Source: Membranipora membranacea (Eukaryota; Bryozoa; Gymnolaemata; Cheilostomatida; Membraniporidae). From it: a stretch of DNA of 60,000 nucleotides. This document shows, piece after piece, positions 58,490 to 60,000 of this stretch. Position 1 is the first letter of the stretch; the number at the start of each line of letters is the position of its first letter. The notes under the pieces were generated by a model, which was not told the origin of the DNA, made no database searches, and saw only the letters and a list, made by a program, of their open reading frames with translations. The stretch is taken from assembly GCA_914767715.1 (NCBI GenBank), contig OU612071.1:20706948-20766947 (forward strand). Direction: 5' to 3'. A program made the translations under genes and the position numbers.

Positions 58490-60000
58490 TTCATATCCGC
58501 AGACATAGTTTTTAATTAATCCCAATTAAATTTTTATATATACGATATACTACGATAGTCTTTGATACCCTGTGTGAAATGAAAAAAACAGAATGGTTAT
58601 CTGCGTACCGGTTCCCAAGAACCTCACATGTGAAGTCAATTTTTGCAAAAGTGCACAAGATAACTGTGAAATATTGCAGGTTTTGTGCGCTGTGTGCTTG
58701 TATTATAATAATAGAGTAACAAAATATACCAGTTCTTAAATTTTAAGCTGGACCTTTGAGCTGTAAAGAAATAAGATACAAAAACCTCTTTCCACATGGT
58801 TGCCGAGCATTTCGTAACATGGTGTAAAAAGAACCTTGTACACCCAGACATTGGTTACTTTCCCCAAGGATAATGATGGCGGAAGGCGGGCTTAATAAAT
58901 AAATTATACTATCTTATTTTAACCAGTCATTATGACCCCAAAGCTGTGGCTACAAACGCCGTATTTCTATATGATTGGGGCACTTTCAGTACGGCCAGAT
59001 GCATAGGATAGCTAGGTTAGATATGCCTGATGTTCCAGTTAACAAACTTACTCGTTCAATCCGTAGTATGGCTAGCAAAGCCTGGCCTTTTCCTTTGTTA
59101 TTCGTGAAAGACGTACGGCTTTTTAAATTAATTAATAATGGTTTATTTCATTCAAGTTGAATAATAGGAAGGCAAATCAGACATAAATTGTTTTGCTATT
59201 GAAAGGCCTGTGTAGCACCTTGACCAAGCCGTAGCCTTTCTAAAAGTCCCAATCCTATGGAAAATACAGCATGTGTAGGCAGAGATAAGGTAACATGACT
59301 TTGCTCAGTTATTAACCAATAGCAACTCGGTATAAATGGTGCATATAATCATGTTGAACGTATGACATCATCATTAGCCTTCACATCCAGAAAAAATTAG
59401 CGTTGTTTTGATACTGAGACAGATCCCCTACTTCACCCTTGCATTTATTGCAATTGTTTTATGCTCAAATGACCTGCTAATTGAAGAACAATCAGCTGTG
59501 ATTTGATACGCTGAAATAGTCAATTATCGTTGAAACTGGACGAAGGTTATTAAAGATTAAAATCAATTCTAAAATATGATACATATTTGATAAATTATTT
59601 GGGTGAAGTGGGGAAATTATCTTGGATTTAATAGGACTTTTCTATGATGCTTATTCCCTTTTGATTATGAGCTATAGTCATGCTGATTCTAATTTTTTTC
59701 CATTGTGCATCAACTGAGGCATGGTTTTGAGGCTGCAGCCAGATGTGGGTGGATCTGAGAAGCTGTCAAAGGGCTCCTATATTAGTTCAAATGCAATGAA
59801 AGCTTGAATAAATATGTAAAAGACTATTCCTCACAACTTCTCATGCAGACTTTATTCTGAGAAAAAAAACAAGCTTGTAGTCCCACTAGCAAAGCAGTCG
59901 ATTTGATTCTCAACATGACTGTCTGCATTCTCTCCTCAACTCACTAACACCGACGGTCGTATGACATATGATCAGCAGTTCGCCAATTTGTAGGATTTAG
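58490..60000. other. upstream region of the OTU gene; no further gene recognised
   Basis: This stretch contains whatever promoter drives the minus-strand OTU gene. Short frames (for example 58975-59160 on the plus strand) have no recognisable motif. Confidence 0.4.

Noticed and set aside
58310-58525. Start of the OTU protein at 58525
   Set aside because: The codon there is TTG; the first in-frame ATG is at 58489 and is used here.

Overview
The window is nuclear DNA of an invertebrate animal. It is AT-rich, the genes are split by introns with GT-AG borders, and most of the sequence between and inside genes is made of transposable elements. The gene families (QSOX, SLC22, RPL4, OTU protease, THAP/Kolobok transposase) are metazoan. 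The TE mix (BEL/Pao, non-LTR retroelements, Kolobok-, hAT- and Harbinger-like elements, tRNA-like SINE pieces) fits a marine invertebrate such as a sponge, cnidarian or mollusc, but I cannot name the clade.

Layout. About 1-3.1 kb holds a short duplication, an unassigned ORF and a long palindrome. A decayed SLC22-type transporter (3.2-6.7 kb, +) ends next to a TTAA-flanked inverted-repeat element (6.7-7.5 kb). A large minus-strand gene for quiescin sulfhydryl oxidase (QSOX) runs from about 20.1 to 8.0 kb. Its introns hold a non-LTR retroelement scrap, tRNA-like pieces, a broken PIN/CXC-domain TE gene and a 1.7-kb hAT-like element, and a 43-bp x 8 minisatellite lies just upstream. From 22.8 to 37 kb the sequence is a repeat graveyard: an AT-rich tract, two non-LTR reverse transcriptase fragments, foldback repeats, a 1-kb direct repeat in two copies 9.5 kb apart, a minus-strand LTR-element gag, a frameshifted RPL4 retrocopy between 59-bp direct repeats, a BEL/Pao gag-protease remnant and SINE-like pieces.

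From 38.8 kb come a small intronless P2X7-C-terminal-like gene with a tandem partial duplication, an intact 11-exon THAP + Kolobok-type transposase gene (45.6-41.4 kb, -), and a long OTU-protease gene (58.5-47.0 kb, -). Introns of the OTU gene carry a Harbinger-like element with a MADF remnant, a Kolobok-like element with a hAT-like element nested inside it, and a TTAA-flanked MITE.

The host genes do not form a pathway. The main theme is one transposon class: several non-autonomous elements with TTAA target duplications and AG termini lie in the same 60 kb as an intact, intron-rich, transposase-derived gene of the type known to use TTAA. Two MITE copies have empty counterparts in neighbouring paralogous DNA, which dates them after local duplications.
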